Counted from the first letter of the stretch, positions 11,973 to 23,181 are shown. The stretch: DNA of 64,000 bases from Falciphora oryzae (GCA_000733355.1 JNVV01000021.1:185696-249695); one strand, 5' to 3'. Numbers and translations are program-made. The notes: a model not told the origin generated them from the letters alone.

Positions 11973-14387
11973 TTAGGGCGTGACCCTTCTCTGTGTACAC
12001 TCAATTGGCTCCCACAAATCATCGAGCTTATCGGGGTCTTGTCCTTTCTTCTCGCAAAAAATCCTTGCCGATTCTTCTGGGGTGTGGCCCTCGCGGTCCC
12101 GGAGGACCAAGAGACCCGATAGGTCTGCAAGCCCGGAGCTTTGGGCAGCATCGACGATCCGCTCGACCATTTTCCTCTTCTTGAAGGGGGTAAGACACTT
12201 TTCGTTCACGACCGTATGCAAGGCAATCCAGCCCTCGTAGTCTGTCTCCCTTTTCCTTTTGGCGCGAAGCTGCTCGTGGCTCTTTGACTTGTCGTGTTTG
12301 AGCAGCATCTCGACAACCTCCATGCTGTCGTTCACGATGGCGTAGTGGAGTGGGTACTCCTCATCAGTGCGTGAAGGCTTCGCAGCATCTGCCCCCTTGT
12401 CCAGGAGAAATTTGAGCAGCTCTTCAGGGGGATCCGTTTGGGAGCTGCAGACCCTGTACAGCAGCGTGCAGCCAGACACTAGGTCATTGACATCGCCGCC
12501 CCGAGCGCAATCCAGCTCGATCAGGTATCGAGCCGTGTCGAACCGGGATTCCAACAGCGCATATTCTATTGCGGTCTTGAGGCGATCTCGGCCCTGCCCG
12601 CTCCTGGGCTTTGCAGATACCGCCTCGTTGCACTCCTTGCAAAGAGAATCCGAAATGTGTCTCTGGAGCAGCGTGGTGCACCCAAAGGCTGCCAGCACAA
12701 CCAGCATGTTGTTGCCGTCGCCCTCGTCCAGCACTTCGCCCAGGTCTTCCCCTGACGCCTTCAGACGCTCGAGCAGGAGCTGGAAAATTTTCTGCGCTCT
12801 TCTGGAGCTGCATGTGCGGAGGAAACTAGGGAGGTCTTTGGCTTCGGGGAGCAGCTTATCGGCGGCTCGGGCATGGCTGGGCCAGTATTCGCCGGCATAG
12901 GTCAGGAACTCGACTTCGTTGTTGTGGATATCTCTCAGCTCACAAAAGTCCAGCGCGTGGATACAGCAGTTGAACAAAAACAGATGGCAGTCTGCCTCAG
13001 GCTTGGGATCGGGTGCTGACAAGGACGACAGGCCTTTCCTGCCCAGGAGAAATGGCTTCACTGAAGTGTTGATGAAGTCGAAATGTCGGGTCCCGGCCCC
13101 GGCCTGGTGCGCGGTTTCGTCCGTCGACTGGCTCGACGGGCTCGACGGGACCTCGGGCTGGTGGCGCGTGACGACATGGACAAGGCCGAACGATCGTTGG
13201 CTCACATAGTTCTCGAACGCCGCGCCATCTCGATACATCAGGGCCGACTTCTCCCACTTGGCAATGCTTTCGTGTCCGAATTTGGTCTTGAACGCAAAGG
13301 CGTGTCTCAGCTCGTCCGTCGTCATGCTTCTGATGGAGGCGAGAGCTATCTGTAGAAGCTCCACGGCATCATTTTTTCCTGCCCGCTCGATTTCCTGCAG
13401 AGCCATCTCGTATGTTTTCTCCCCGAAGCTCGAGGAGGTCTCATCTACCAGCTCGATGAGCCTTTGCGGAGTCAACGAGACATGCTCTTGCTCGTATTTC
13501 TTCAGGAGGATCTTGGCCCATACGATGCCGTTTTCGCAAGGGTCGGTATTGCTTCCGTATAGATCAGCTTGAAGATACTGGAAGAGGAGTCCTCGGTCCT
13601 GCGCTTGGTGCATGGCGTTCAGCTGTCGTTTCAAGTAGTGCCGCGCAATCTGAGGTGCCAGTACGTCGACGTTGATCGTTTGTGTCTTCGGTTCCCTTTC
13701 GCCGTAGTCCGGATAATGTCGCCTGGAAACGCAAATTCCAATATCGACACCCTCTCCAAGTGCGGTCGTCAACAATCTTCTGGCAAACTCCATAGGTGCG
13801 AGTGGCCCACCCTTTGGTGAATCCGAGCACTCGTTCACGGCATCGATGAAGATGCGGAAGCTTTTGGGCCTCTTAGTAAACTCCGTGATGGCCCCACGAC
13901 CATGACAGATGACAAGATCGGTGATAAGACATTCAAGCTTGCCGTCTGTCCAGTTGTCATCGAGCTGGCCTTTGTCTGCCTCAGCCCAATGTTCGATCTT
14001 ATCCGCATGTAGTCCAGAGAAGCCCTCGAAGCGGAGGAGCTGGCCGAAAAGAGATCTGAGAAAAGAATTGTAGGTGCTTTTCCCCGGGCTGTCAGAGCCT
14101 CGGTCGGAGGGAGTATTGTCAAAGAAGTATCGCAGGATCACTGTTGAACCGAGTCGTTTATCCCAGGTATCCTCAACTGCTGCCTTCATCAGGGCGGATT
14201 TTCCTATGCAGGGCTTGCCCCTGAGCGTCAAAAGTGCAGTTTCGACATTCTTGGGTGTGTTGTGGGCCCATGAGGTTAACATCTTGTCGCGATTGAGCCA
14301 TTTATATGTGTTGTGGGACGATGTCTCGTTGTAGTGGCGTTCCGCCCCGCGATGGATGAGCTTTTCTCTACATACTAGATGTATCAC
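11973..14387 (-). CDS. NACHT-ankyrin NLR-like STAND protein, N-terminally truncated
   Basis: An open frame of 804 codons. The Walker A motif GKPCIGKS is at residues 57-64, preceded by the usual run-in with a Trp (YKWLNRDKML). A central NACHT/helical region follows, including FRIFIDAVNEC (Walker B-like, about residues 180-190). The C-terminal third, about residues 600-760, has ankyrin-like repeats (LLKFLLDKGADA, YPLHYAIVNDSMEVVEMLL). Such STAND proteins are fungal analogues of NLR immune receptors and act in non-self recognition and regulated cell death. No effector domain (HeLo, HET, PNP, patatin) precedes the NACHT. The frame begins at a GTG, the first internal ATG is codon 35, and only about 140 bases separate it from the divergent gene at 14526. 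It is therefore either a 5'-truncated gene or one whose first exon I cannot find. Confidence 0.72.
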   Translation of the reverse strand: MIHLVCREKLIHRGAERHYNETSSHNTYKWLNRDKMLTSWAHNTPKNVETALLTLRGKPCIGKSALMKAAVEDTWDKRLGSTVILRYFFDNTPSDRGSDSPGKSTYNSFLRSLFGQLLRFEGFSGLHADKIEHWAEADKGQLDDNWTDGKLECLITDLVICHGRGAITEFTKRPKSFRIFIDAVNECSDSPKGGPLAPMEFARRLLTTALGEGVDIGICVSRRHYPDYGEREPKTQTINVDVLAPQIARHYLKRQLNAMHQAQDRGLLFQYLQADLYGSNTDPCENGIVWAKILLKKYEQEHVSLTPQRLIELVDETSSSFGEKTYEMALQEIERAGKNDAVELLQIALASIRSMTTDELRHAFAFKTKFGHESIAKWEKSALMYRDGAAFENYVSQRSFGLVHVVTRHQPEVPSSPSSQSTDETAHQAGAGTRHFDFINTSVKPFLLGRKGLSSLSAPDPKPEADCHLFLFNCCIHALDFCELRDIHNNEVEFLTYAGEYWPSHARAADKLLPEAKDLPSFLRTCSSRRAQKIFQLLLERLKASGEDLGEVLDEGDGNNMLVVLAAFGCTTLLQRHISDSLCKECNEAVSAKPRSGQGRDRLKTAIEYALLESRFDTARYLIELDCARGGDVNDLVSGCTLLYRVCSSQTDPPEELLKFLLDKGADAAKPSRTDEEYPLHYAIVNDSMEVVEMLLKHDKSKSHEQLRAKRKRETDYEGWIALHTVVNEKCLTPFKKRKMVERIVDAAQSSGLADLSGLLVLRDREGHTPEESARIFCEKKGQDPDKLDDLWEPIECTQRRVTP

Positions 14388-14525
14388 AATGTGTACTATC
14401 GTTCATCATTTGGCAGCAGGCTTTCGCCTCTCCCTTTTCTGTCCCGAACTGTTTGTGCCGGTCCGTCTTTCTTGGCTACCACCTAATATTGACCCACAGC
14501 GTATTGCGACAACTTGCTCGATCCC

Positions 14526-15783
14526 ATGGCCCATTTTAGCCCCTTTCGACACACCTTCTGGGTGCTGCTACTAGTGCTCTGGCAGACAACCTTGTCAAAG
14601 AGTGAGACCCAATGCCAGAAGTTTGACGATATCAAAGTCGACTGCCTCGGCGAGAACGACACCTGGGCGAGCAAATACCGTTGTCTCATGCGCAGTAACC
14701 CCTTGGAGAGGCTCATTTCGTGTGTGGATGGGAAGGACTCGTCGGAAAACAAGGCGATCGACAACATGCTCTGTCAAGACCCGGGCAGCCTTGACAAGAT
14801 CCCAGACAATAAGGGCGACAAATACCACCTCCCAGCCGATACAGACTCCGAGCTTTGTGTGAGCCCTCGCAAGGTCATACTCAACGGAGCCGCCGCCAAG
14901 TGCAAATCCTGCTGGGGTCTAGGGGCACTGCGGTCCTGCCCGTACAAGCCGGGCACCGATTTGTTTTTGTCATGCATATGCCAGCGGGGCTTCAAATACA
15001 GACACTTGGAGTGTCTAGATAAGTGTTTCGGGGCTCCTCGTCCCCGAGCAAATCCGACGCCCTTCCCCCGGACGATGAGCAACAAAAAGTCATGGTGCTC
15101 GCTGTGGGACGAGGACCCAAGTCCACCAAACCGACGGGACCTTTCCGAGCTCGATGGCGCAACATCCTTCGAGTACCTCTCTGTGAGCAAACGGGCTCAA
15201 TCACCAGACTACCAGTACTGGGTCAGTTCCCTGATAGTCTCAAGCATACCTGACATCTCGTATTCCTCCCTGCGCATCTGTACCTCCTAGGACCTTGAAA
15301 ATCTAACGGAATTTGCTGGCATGTTAGCCCTGGGGCGGCGAGCTCATCTATTGGAACAAGACGAGCCACATGATGTATCCTTGCCTCGACGACGACAAGA
15401 ACCCCGACGTGTGCTACCTGAGAGAGCCCCTTCCGTTCGTGGATGAGCTCTACGACAAGCCCAATCAGAAGCTGCAGCGCTGCGTCACGCATCCAACCGA
15501 GCCTGTCCGGGCTTGCTGGTGGATCAAGTATGCCGGAAAGGCCGCCAAGCCTACCACGGCGATTTCGCAGATGGAGGGGTTTTCCGCAACAACAACCATG
15601 GCGTCGACCTTTGTACCCCCAACGACTGCGGCCAAGACTACCCAGTGGGAAGCCACCTTCGAGCCGGACATGTCTACGCCAACTGTTACTCCTAGCCCTA
15701 CGGGCTCCGGAGGGATGAGCCTCGCGCCATGTTGGGCTTGTGTATCTGCGATGATGGCAATGGGGGTATTTCTGCTGGTGTAG
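14526..15783 (+). CDS. Secreted cysteine-rich protein with probable GPI signal, function unknown
   Basis: Exon 1 is 14526-15221 and exon 2 is 15328-15783; the intron has donor GTCAGT, and the junction reads QYW|PWGGEL in frame. The product is 383 residues. The ATG at 14526 is preferred over the upstream TTG-initiated frame because it starts directly before a strong signal peptide (FWVLLLVLWQTTLS). The ectodomain contains about 20 cysteines in a spaced pattern (QCQKF, DCLGEN, YRCLM, CKSCWG, CICQRGF, CLDKCFG), then a Thr/Pro-rich stalk and a hydrophobic C-terminus (CWACVSAMMAMGVFLLV) of the GPI-anchor type. I do not recognise a named domain. It lies head-to-head with the NACHT-ankyrin gene with only about 140 bases between. 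Confidence 0.65.
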
Positions 15784-16166
15784 AATGGGTTGTGCTGTAG
15801 GAGGAACCCGGATGGACAGCAAGCGCAAGGGAAGGTCGGCTCGTATACGTACGCTTTCTAGGCAGGAGTTTTTTTATGCGTCTAATCTTCTTCTAATTCT
15901 AATCACATATCCCCCGTTCCTCAGACTCCTAACTACTTACTGGGCGGCGAGGAGAGAGCTTCATCAAGGAGGCGTCGCCAAGAGTATGAGGTATGCACCT
16001 CTACATGGAGGTTTTTTTTCCTCCTGTAAAAGGGGTATTTGGTACTCGCGCCATACACATCTGAATAAATTCCCTCCTCCTTGCAGAACAATAAAGATCC
16101 GATTTCCCCGCGCCTGGCGACTGGCGACTGTGGAGGCATATATAAAGAGGAAAACTTCCAGCGAAT
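15784..16166. other. Convergent intergenic region
   Basis: Lies between the 3' ends of the secreted protein gene (+) and the HET gene (-). AT-rich, with a TATATAAA string at about 16138, but nothing on the + strand downstream looks like a gene start. Confidence 0.4.
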
Positions 16167-18756
16167 TTACGTCACAATCCAGTATTGCTTTTTGGGCACC
16201 CAAGTCCCCTGCCAATTGGTCTTGAGCCTTTTTGCCGGCCTTTCTCCCTCCATGTCCAGCAAGCGAGCCCGAACGAACCCGAGATATGTAACTTCAAATC
16301 TCCCGTCTTCCAGTTCCCATTCCCGACGAACAAGTGCCCCGGAAACTGCCTTGTACTCGTCCTCGGGCACAGCAGACAAAATTACCATGAGCTGCTCCTC
16401 CTGGGCCATTTCGTACATCAGCTCGCCCAGCTGGGTACCTTCCCACCAGCTTAACTCGTCCCCAAAAACATCCATATCGTGCTTGGTGAGGTATAGCGTC
16501 GTCCCCTCTACATCAACTTTCCCGGGGACCTCGAGGGGCAAACCTTCGTCGTTCAGGAGCGCCCCGCTGAACTCTTGCCTCTCCTCTTGTGGCACCAGCA
16601 CCTCTTCTCTCGGCAATGCGGTAAGGAGGAATCCCGGCGCCTCTGTGTGGAGTCCATCTTTGTCGAGGTAGGCGGTGCGCATGCTGGGGACATGGTCCGG
16701 CGCACGGCCGAGGTGAAGAAAGCTGCGAGGAGCCCACCGGAAGCCCGGCTTGCTGAGACGGGCCGAAGGGCTGAACATCAGATACTGCGGCACCTTGTGC
16801 ATCGCCATCAGCAGCGTCTCCATGCGGTTCTCCCCCTTCTCGACGGCCACCGGCCGCGGGTCGAGCCCGAGCAGGTTGGCGAGGCACACGGCCTCGTCGT
16901 CGATGCGGCTTGTCGTGCGGCCCTGGAGAGCCACCATCAGCGAGGCGAGTCGTTTGTTCTGGTTCCAAGGTAGCGGGTATCGATGGTCGTGGAACTCACG
17001 GGTCCGGTTCGCGGCGAGACTGGATATGTGGCATGCCGGCTCCAAGTTCTTTACCCCTCTGAAGTCTCGGACGAGCCGGACGCAGTCCATCAACACCGGG
17101 TCCGCATCGGCCCAGTGGCGAATAAACTCTGCTAGCCTCTCGTCCGAGGGGCGGGGGAACTCGGGGTCGACGTTTTGGAAAGCGACAAACAGGCTTGAGG
17201 TGTCGAGGTTGACTGTCTGCCTGTCAAAGGCAACTGCTCTCCGCAGCAGCACCACGAGCCTACTGTGCTCCTCGTCCATCCCAGAGACAAGATCGAGAGT
17301 TTCCATGTTTGGGCAGGTGGGTTTCTCCTCGGCGCACACGAACGAATCCACCATCTCAGCCCCGGTTCGGGGTCCGTCGGCAAAATCGAAATGGAGAAGT
17401 TTTGCCAGGTTGGCTTCCTGCAGTGTCCAGAGGCGCCGGCCCCATGGGCACACCGCCATCCGGAACAGCATGTCAAACGGGGTCGTGTCCGCAGACGAGA
17501 GCCTCTGAAGTGACTGATCCATGACAAGAACCTTGTCGGCTTCCCTGTACACTCTAACCAAGCCTTGGATGGCAACATCCCGCATGGCTCTCTCCCTCGG
17601 CACACAGATGGTGTCGATCCAGAAAGGCATAGGGCTAGAGCTCTCCGGATACAGCCTTTGGACTCTCATCTGGAGATCTTTCCAGAGACATATCGGAAGA
17701 GTATTGCCCTTGGTATTTCCCATTCCGTCTGACCAGACGTGCGAGATGGCCACATAGGTCTAGATTATAGATATCCCATACCATTTGCATGTCAGCATGC
17801 ACCGTCGAAACTTCTTTCTTTTAATACGGCAGGGATAAATCACCCACCGGTATTTTTGAGGTGTCAAACACGTTCACTGTGAGTTCCCTCGACGACGATG
17901 CTTCACCCCCACAAGCTGTCAGCTCCAGCGAGCACGCCGGTATGCCCCCTGCCCCCAGAATGGCCACGACGCGCGACAGTATATCCGGCTGATCGTGATG
18001 ACAGCACCCACACTCCGGCGTGGCGTGTTTCGTTTCGTACTTGCTCTCGACGAGCTGGAAGGCGCTGCAGCGGAGATCAGTGCAAGCGCTGTGGTCTTTG
18101 CCATCCGGGACCTTTGGCCGCGTGGCCAAAAGGTACAGGGAAGGCGGGGTGAATTGGGACATCACCAGAGCCTCGACCTCGCCCCCGCACCAGCCGGCCT
18201 CGCAAACCAATCGACGTAGGGCGACGGGGATGCTCCAGCGGCCAGGCTGCACTCCATGCAGCATAAAGTTGACCGAATCGAGCGTCGACCCGACGATGGC
18301 CAGAGGAACCACAACCGGATGGTCGTCGTCCTGGTCGACGAGCCAGTTGACGAATCTCCTGTGGACTCGCAAAAGACTGACCAGATGTTCTTGTCGGCCC
18401 TTCTTGAGCTCCTCGTCTTCGTTCTGGGCCACCGCGGCCGCCCAGTACCAGATGTACTTGGTAAGGTTGCGAGTAGCGATGTAGCCGTGGGTTTTGTCAT
18501 CGTCGCGCCACTGTATAAAATCTTCGAAGTGTATGGGCACGCCCAACGCGCTGCAAAACTCCTCCAGGGCGCCAAACAGCAGCCACCTCTGGATCCAATC
18601 GGCATGCCGAGGGATATCAGAGGCGAGTTCTCTGATATTCTTTGCAAGGTCTACATATTTTTTCCTGCTGAAGTCCATCCGATGCCCAGGCGTGTAAGCG
18701 ACAGGGAACTGTATTGGTTCGGTTTGTCGTCGTCCGAAGTGGCAGAGGTGGTCCAT
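16167..18756 (-). CDS. HET-domain (heterokaryon incompatibility) protein
   Basis: Exon 1 is 17848-18756 and exon 2 is 16167-17759, giving 833 residues. The intron (donor GTGGGT, acceptor ATCTAG) joins DTSKIP to TYVAISHVWSDG in frame. The HET core is at about residues 300-480: VAISHVWSDG, then PFWIDTICVP with RERAMRD, then the VYREADKVLVMD block and LWTLQEA. The first 300 residues are the long N-terminal region common in this subfamily and include a cysteine/histidine cluster (ECGCCHHDQ). HET is a TIR-like cell-death domain acting in fungal allorecognition. The start at 18756 is the first ATG giving a typical beginning (MDHLCHFGR); an earlier ATG at 18906 is possible. It lies about 1.8 kb from the NACHT-ankyrin gene, an arrangement consistent with an allorecognition neighbourhood. 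Confidence 0.85.
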
Positions 18757-19666
18757 AGTGCTTGTCTGAGCAGCAACCGTGTATGGTGGAAACAAATGAT
18801 CAGCGGTAGTGCGTCGGGCTACAGCTGGCCAGGCAGGGTTTTCTCGCCGCTTTGTTGCATTTGGGGAGATGTTTGGGGGCCGAAATGTGCTAGGTAGCCT
18901 GACCATTTTCCCCGCACATCCTGCGGCTGTGAACGCCCGTGGTATTGAGCTGGCGTGGCTTAGATTTTGATATTGTATCACCACCTACTTCTCATCGGGC
19001 AACGAGCCCGCAGCGGCGTTGGGGGCGCGTCGCTGCCTGAATCCCGGTTGCACTGCAGCCTCACTACTGCGAGCCTGCAGCTGCCAAGACTTGAAGGTTT
19101 TTTGTTGGCTGCTGTCCCGCGGTTGCCCCCATCAAATGTGCCCAATACCACTGCGAGATAAGTACAGCCCGTTTTATTATTAGTAAAGAAACGTTTTCAG
19201 CTCGGATCTCGGGTCATGTCTCATCATCTGCCCGGCAGGCTGGCACCCGCAAGGCCGACCACGAGGAAACGTTCCATGATCATCAACCACAGGTCAGTGT
19301 GCCACACCAACGTGGCAAGGCTCTCTGCTGTCAGCCATCGAACGCCCTTCTAACCCAATATGTAGAAAGGCTGTGTGAACCGCAGCTCGCCAGGCCACGT
19401 TAGGGGAATTGGAGCGTTGAGCACCCGAATAGTCCGGCCATATAAGAAGCGTCCCCCAGTTGGACTGTGTTTGGTTATGCCTGTCCGTAGCAACTGCTGT
19501 GCGACTCGAATGCTGCTCTTGGCCCCCTCAAAGATTTTACATTTTTACATTGTCGAAAGCAACTGCGATCCCAACCCACGACACCATTTTCCCTACTTGT
19601 TTCCCAAATAAGTTCGTCCCTATATCGCACCGGCTTCTTCAAAAGATCCTCGCTTGTCCTATCACC
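18757..19666. other. Divergent intergenic region (HET promoter / coiled-coil gene promoter)
   Basis: About 900 bases between divergent starts at 18756 (-) and 19667 (+). No gene seen. The bases just before 19667 are pyrimidine-rich and end in an optimal initiation context (CACCATGG). Confidence 0.45.
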
Positions 19667-21428
19667 ATGGCGAGTCTAAAATCTCTGGGGTGAGAAATAT
19701 GTGCATTCTGGAATCCCTCCTATGACCTCTCCCTTACCTATCCTAACCCACCCGTCACCGTATGACCTGACAACATCTGACCTGCTTTGGCCACACTATA
19801 GTCCCCGCGAAAGGGATCGACAAGAGCTCCTGGACATCGCGCGCTCCCTTGCTAAGGACAAGTCGGAGCTCGAGAGTGACATCGAAAAACTTGATCAGCA
19901 ACACACTCACCTCGATGCCACACTGCGACAGCAAACTACGGCTTGCCAAGCCGCAATTCGCGAGGGCGGTGACCTGGTACGCCGTATGGAGCAAAGCGTA
20001 GCGAAGCTGAAAAGTGAAGAGCAGAAGGCCTATCGAAAAGCCGAGGTGGAGGAAGCCAAAAGGGATTACGAATCGATCGCTGCCAACTCCGAGGCCAACC
20101 AACGGGCGCTGAAAACTGTTTTGCAGAATACTCTCGACGTCCGAGCAAAGGCAAAATTACGGGTTCAGGACATAGAGGCGCAGGAGCAAATCTGCGCCCA
20201 GAAGCTAGCGAAAGTGGATCAGGATATCGCCCAGGAGAAGAAAAAACAAGCCCAAGCAGGGAGGGAAGCGGAGGCCTATAAGGCCTGGCTGTCGGGGCAA
20301 AAGGCCGCAAAGAAAAACGCGCCAGCCGCCGACAGTATGCAGAGGGCGCAAGAACAACAGATTCGCCGCCGTCCTCCAGGACAGCCCACTCTTCCCTCAC
20401 AGTCGACACAGCCGAATAGTTACCCCCCGCCAGGACAGCAAAGCCTCCCACCTCGTCCACCAAAGCAGATCGGTCCTCCTCCGCCAGCCCAGAAAAACCA
20501 GCCTCGTCCCCCGCCAGGACAACAAAATCGCCCGTCTCAGCCAGCACAGCTGAGAGGCCATCCCCCGCAAGGCCAGCAAGCCCAGATTCCTTTTCCGAGC
20601 CACCAGACTGGTCCTCCTCCACCACGACAACGAGACCTCCGCCCTCAGCCGGCGCACCAGGCAACCCCTCCCCCACGAAACCCACACGTTCGTCACCCTC
20701 ATCCAGGGCAGCGGGGTTTTCCCCCTGAGCCCACACAGCAGGGCCGTCCTCCTCCGCCAGCACAACATCCTGCTCCCCCTCAGCTGGCTCGGCCGGCTCC
20801 CCCTCCTCCGACAAGACGACCGGTTGGCGCTCCTCCATCTGGACATCCGCCCCGTCCTCCTGTCCCAAACCAGCAGTTTCGCCCTCCTCCGCCAGGACAA
20901 CAGCCGTTCCACCCTCACCCATCACAACAGTTTCGCCCTCCCGCGCCGGGACAACAGGCGTTCCGCCCTCCTCCGCCAGGGCAGCAAGCGTTCCACCCCC
21001 ACCCATCACAACAGTTTCTCCCTGCTCCGCCAGTGCAACCAACCCGCCCCCCTCTGGCGGCAAACCAAACCCGCCCAGCTACTCACCAAGCTCCCGGACA
21101 GCCTTCTAACAGGATGCAGCTGCAACAGGCCGGGCCAGTGCAATATGCTGGCAATAGCGGAAACGCGGGAAAGGGGAGTTGGTGGCGATCCGTGAAGAAC
21201 AAGCTGCGGAAGAGATCCCCCAAGCAGCATCGACCTCCTCCAAACCATCCGCCACCACGAACTGGCGGCATGGCGGCTCCGAACCGGGCTGGGCCGGCGT
21301 CTGGCGGCAGCCGGGCTGCCCAGCAGAAAGGCGGAACGCGGGATGCACCAAAATTGCAAAAGGCACACCCAAAGCAGACCGGGCCGAGGTATGGTAACGC
21401 AGCATCGGGGAAGCGAGCGCATAAATAG
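19667..21428 (+). CDS. Coiled-coil plus proline/glutamine-rich repeat protein
   Basis: Exon 1 (19667-19689) starts CACCATGG and encodes MASLKSL. The intron 19690-19801 has donor GTGAGA, a CTAACC branch site and acceptor CTATAG. Exon 2 is 19802-21428. The product is 549 residues. Residues about 10-200 form a highly charged coiled coil (ERDRQELLDIARSLAKDK onward, heptad Leu/Ala, many Glu/Lys/Gln). Residues about 205-470 are a disordered tract of PPGQQ, RPPPPGQQ and HPHPSQQF units. A basic tail follows (NKLRKRSPKQH ... KRAHK). I chose the spliced start because the unspliced frame before 19802 has no good ATG context. The architecture suggests a scaffold or condensate-forming protein; no enzymatic domain is visible. 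Confidence 0.68.
20385..21110 (+). repeat. Degenerate proline/glutamine coding repeat
   Basis: Imperfect short units encoding PPxPGQQ, HPHPSQQ and related forms repeat through this part of the coiled-coil gene. Several are nearly identical at DNA level, for example the CATCACAACAGTTT string in two places near 20930 and 21010. This suggests slippage or unequal exchange. Confidence 0.6.
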
Positions 21429-21669
21429 GTTTAGACATCGCTTGGTGAGTCCGGCGTTCGTAATAACGTTCAGCGATGGGGTGGGACACTAATGTATACG
21501 CTGCACAGCGAACTAATTCTTACAAATTACTTGAAGTAAAGTTCTTCGTCTGTGGTTTTAGTTGTGCGGCTACACGGGATGCATTGTCGCGTTGACGTTG
21601 TTGGATTTAGCGTTGGTCAAAGGAGTGAGGCTGTCATTCGATCCACTGGACAGGTACCTAACCTGTAGT

Positions 21670-23181
21670 TTAGACCGCCCCTATTGGTAGCTGCGGGGTG
21701 CTGGGAGGAGGGCACACGACACCAAGGTAACGATCGAGCGGTTCCTTTACAATGGGGCTTTTGAGGGCCCGAAAAACCTCTCCCATCATCCCTTTGTACG
21801 GGTCCGGGAAGCTGCCCACGAAGCTTGTTTCTGACATGAGAGAGCTCGAACTCGACAGGCTCACTTCCGATCCCCTGTTGTCGTCCTTGGGGAGGTCGCC
21901 GTCAGCATCGAGGGTGGGCCGGCACGATTGCTCGACAAGCAGCTGAAACTCCCTCCGCCGTTCGTTATCCGGGAAGAAGACATCCCACCAGGCCCATCGG
22001 CTAGCCTTGTGGGTCACCGGCAGCATCGATATGAAGACTAGGGCGGCGCGGCGGCCGCTGAAATGAAGCGGCTCCAGAAGCTGTACGGAGGCCGGCTGCT
22101 CCGACAGCAGCTCCTCCGGGCCAATCCCGAGACTCAAACAACTCCCTTTTGTGCCAAGCCTCAAGTGCAGGACTTTCTTGGTCAGCCGCAGGCCCAGGTA
22201 GAAGCCCATCCACAGCAGGCTCGACCACCGGTCCCCGCCCTCGGCGCTGGTCGCCGTGGCGAGGAGGGCGGCCTGGACGGCGACGACGACGGCGAGGACG
22301 CGGCTCAGCCACGCCAGCAGCCTGGGATGGCTGACGCAGACGGGGATGTTGTCGAGCGCGTGCAGCTGGCTCGAGTAGCCGCAGACGACGGAGAGCGTCG
22401 ACGAGTTCCAGCCGTCGGCGACCACGTGCACGTCCAGCGCGGCGCCGTTCCGGGCCGTCAGGACGCTGTCGGACCACACGGCCGCCTGACTGGCGAATAT
22501 GGGGTGCAGCACCAGGCGCGTGGCGAAGGCGACGACGTGCGCCACCGCGACGCACGCGACCAGGGCGGCGCCGATCCAGAGCCCGCTGCTGCCGACCGCG
22601 ACGCAGGCCGCGACGAGGGCGGCCAGCTCCAGGGCCCACACGATGGAGACGATCCACAGCCTTCGGTCCTGGAGTTTTGGTGGCCGCATCGATCTGCCCC
22701 CTGTTTTTGCTCCGTTTCCTTGTCCTTGGTGGCTCCCGCCCGGCCTGGCCAGCTGCGGCTTGGGGACGACGAAGGCGATGTTAACCGTCGTCACGCGCGG
22801 CCCCAGATCCGCAAACGTGTTGCGCCCGAGGACCTGGGAGCCATCCACCCGCGCGCGCTTGAGGTTGACGACCGCGGCGGCTTCGAGGATGGCCCTGTTG
22901 ACCAGATCAAAATTGTTCCCATGGCGGATGCTTGCCACGGACAAGGGCCGCCCCCCTTGGCCCCCGGTCCGATCGGCGTCGAACACGGTGTCCGGGTCGA
23001 GCTCCCAGAGGCGGCGGAAGTCTCGCAGGGATCCGGGGATGCCGCCGGGGACGGAGAAGGGGGTCATGATTGCTGACAAAATTTCCCTGTTAGCGCTCAG
23101 GCCCTCGGCGAGCAGGGCGATGGGCGCCCAGGGGACGATTGTACGCAGCATTTCGACCACATTAACGAAGCTTCCAGACAT
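21670..23181 (-). CDS. Fungal integral membrane protein of unknown function
   Basis: A single open frame of 503 residues from ATG 23181 to TAA. After an N-terminal segment (about residues 1-170) with an MEMLRT-like helix and a conserved-looking block (HGNNFDLVNRAILEAA), there are about four transmembrane helices in two pairs. The first pair is at about residues 178-225 (WIVSIVWALELAALVAACVA, LWIGAALVACVAVAHVV), the second at about 300-345 (LAVVVAVQAALLATAT, SLLWMGFYLGL). The C-terminal region is cytosolic-looking and Ser-rich. This matches the layout of a widespread but uncharacterised Pezizomycotina membrane family; no catalytic motif is seen. An A-run of 30 bases lies about 40 bases before the start codon. 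Confidence 0.65.
   Translation of the reverse strand: MSGSFVNVVEMLRTIVPWAPIALLAEGLSANREILSAIMTPFSVPGGIPGSLRDFRRLWELDPDTVFDADRTGGQGGRPLSVASIRHGNNFDLVNRAILEAAAVVNLKRARVDGSQVLGRNTFADLGPRVTTVNIAFVVPKPQLARPGGSHQGQGNGAKTGGRSMRPPKLQDRRLWIVSIVWALELAALVAACVAVGSSGLWIGAALVACVAVAHVVAFATRLVLHPIFASQAAVWSDSVLTARNGAALDVHVVADGWNSSTLSVVCGYSSQLHALDNIPVCVSHPRLLAWLSRVLAVVVAVQAALLATATSAEGGDRWSSLLWMGFYLGLRLTKKVLHLRLGTKGSCLSLGIGPEELLSEQPASVQLLEPLHFSGRRAALVFISMLPVTHKASRWAWWDVFFPDNERRREFQLLVEQSCRPTLDADGDLPKDDNRGSEVSLSSSSSLMSETSFVGSFPDPYKGMMGEVFRALKSPIVKEPLDRYLGVVCPPPSTPQLPIGAV

Noticed and set aside
16138..16146. TATATAAA core promoter on the + strand
   Set aside because: No gene starts downstream on the + strand; it lies in a convergent 3' region.
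19936..21063. 375-codon minus-strand frame opposite the proline-rich gene
   Set aside because: Shadow of the repetitive coding strand: its Glu/Gly/Val-rich composition mirrors the Pro/Gln codons, and the + strand has a spliced start and coiled coil.
22063..23076. 337-codon plus-strand frame opposite the membrane protein
   Set aside because: Charged low-complexity shadow in G/C-rich DNA; the minus frame has clear transmembrane segments.
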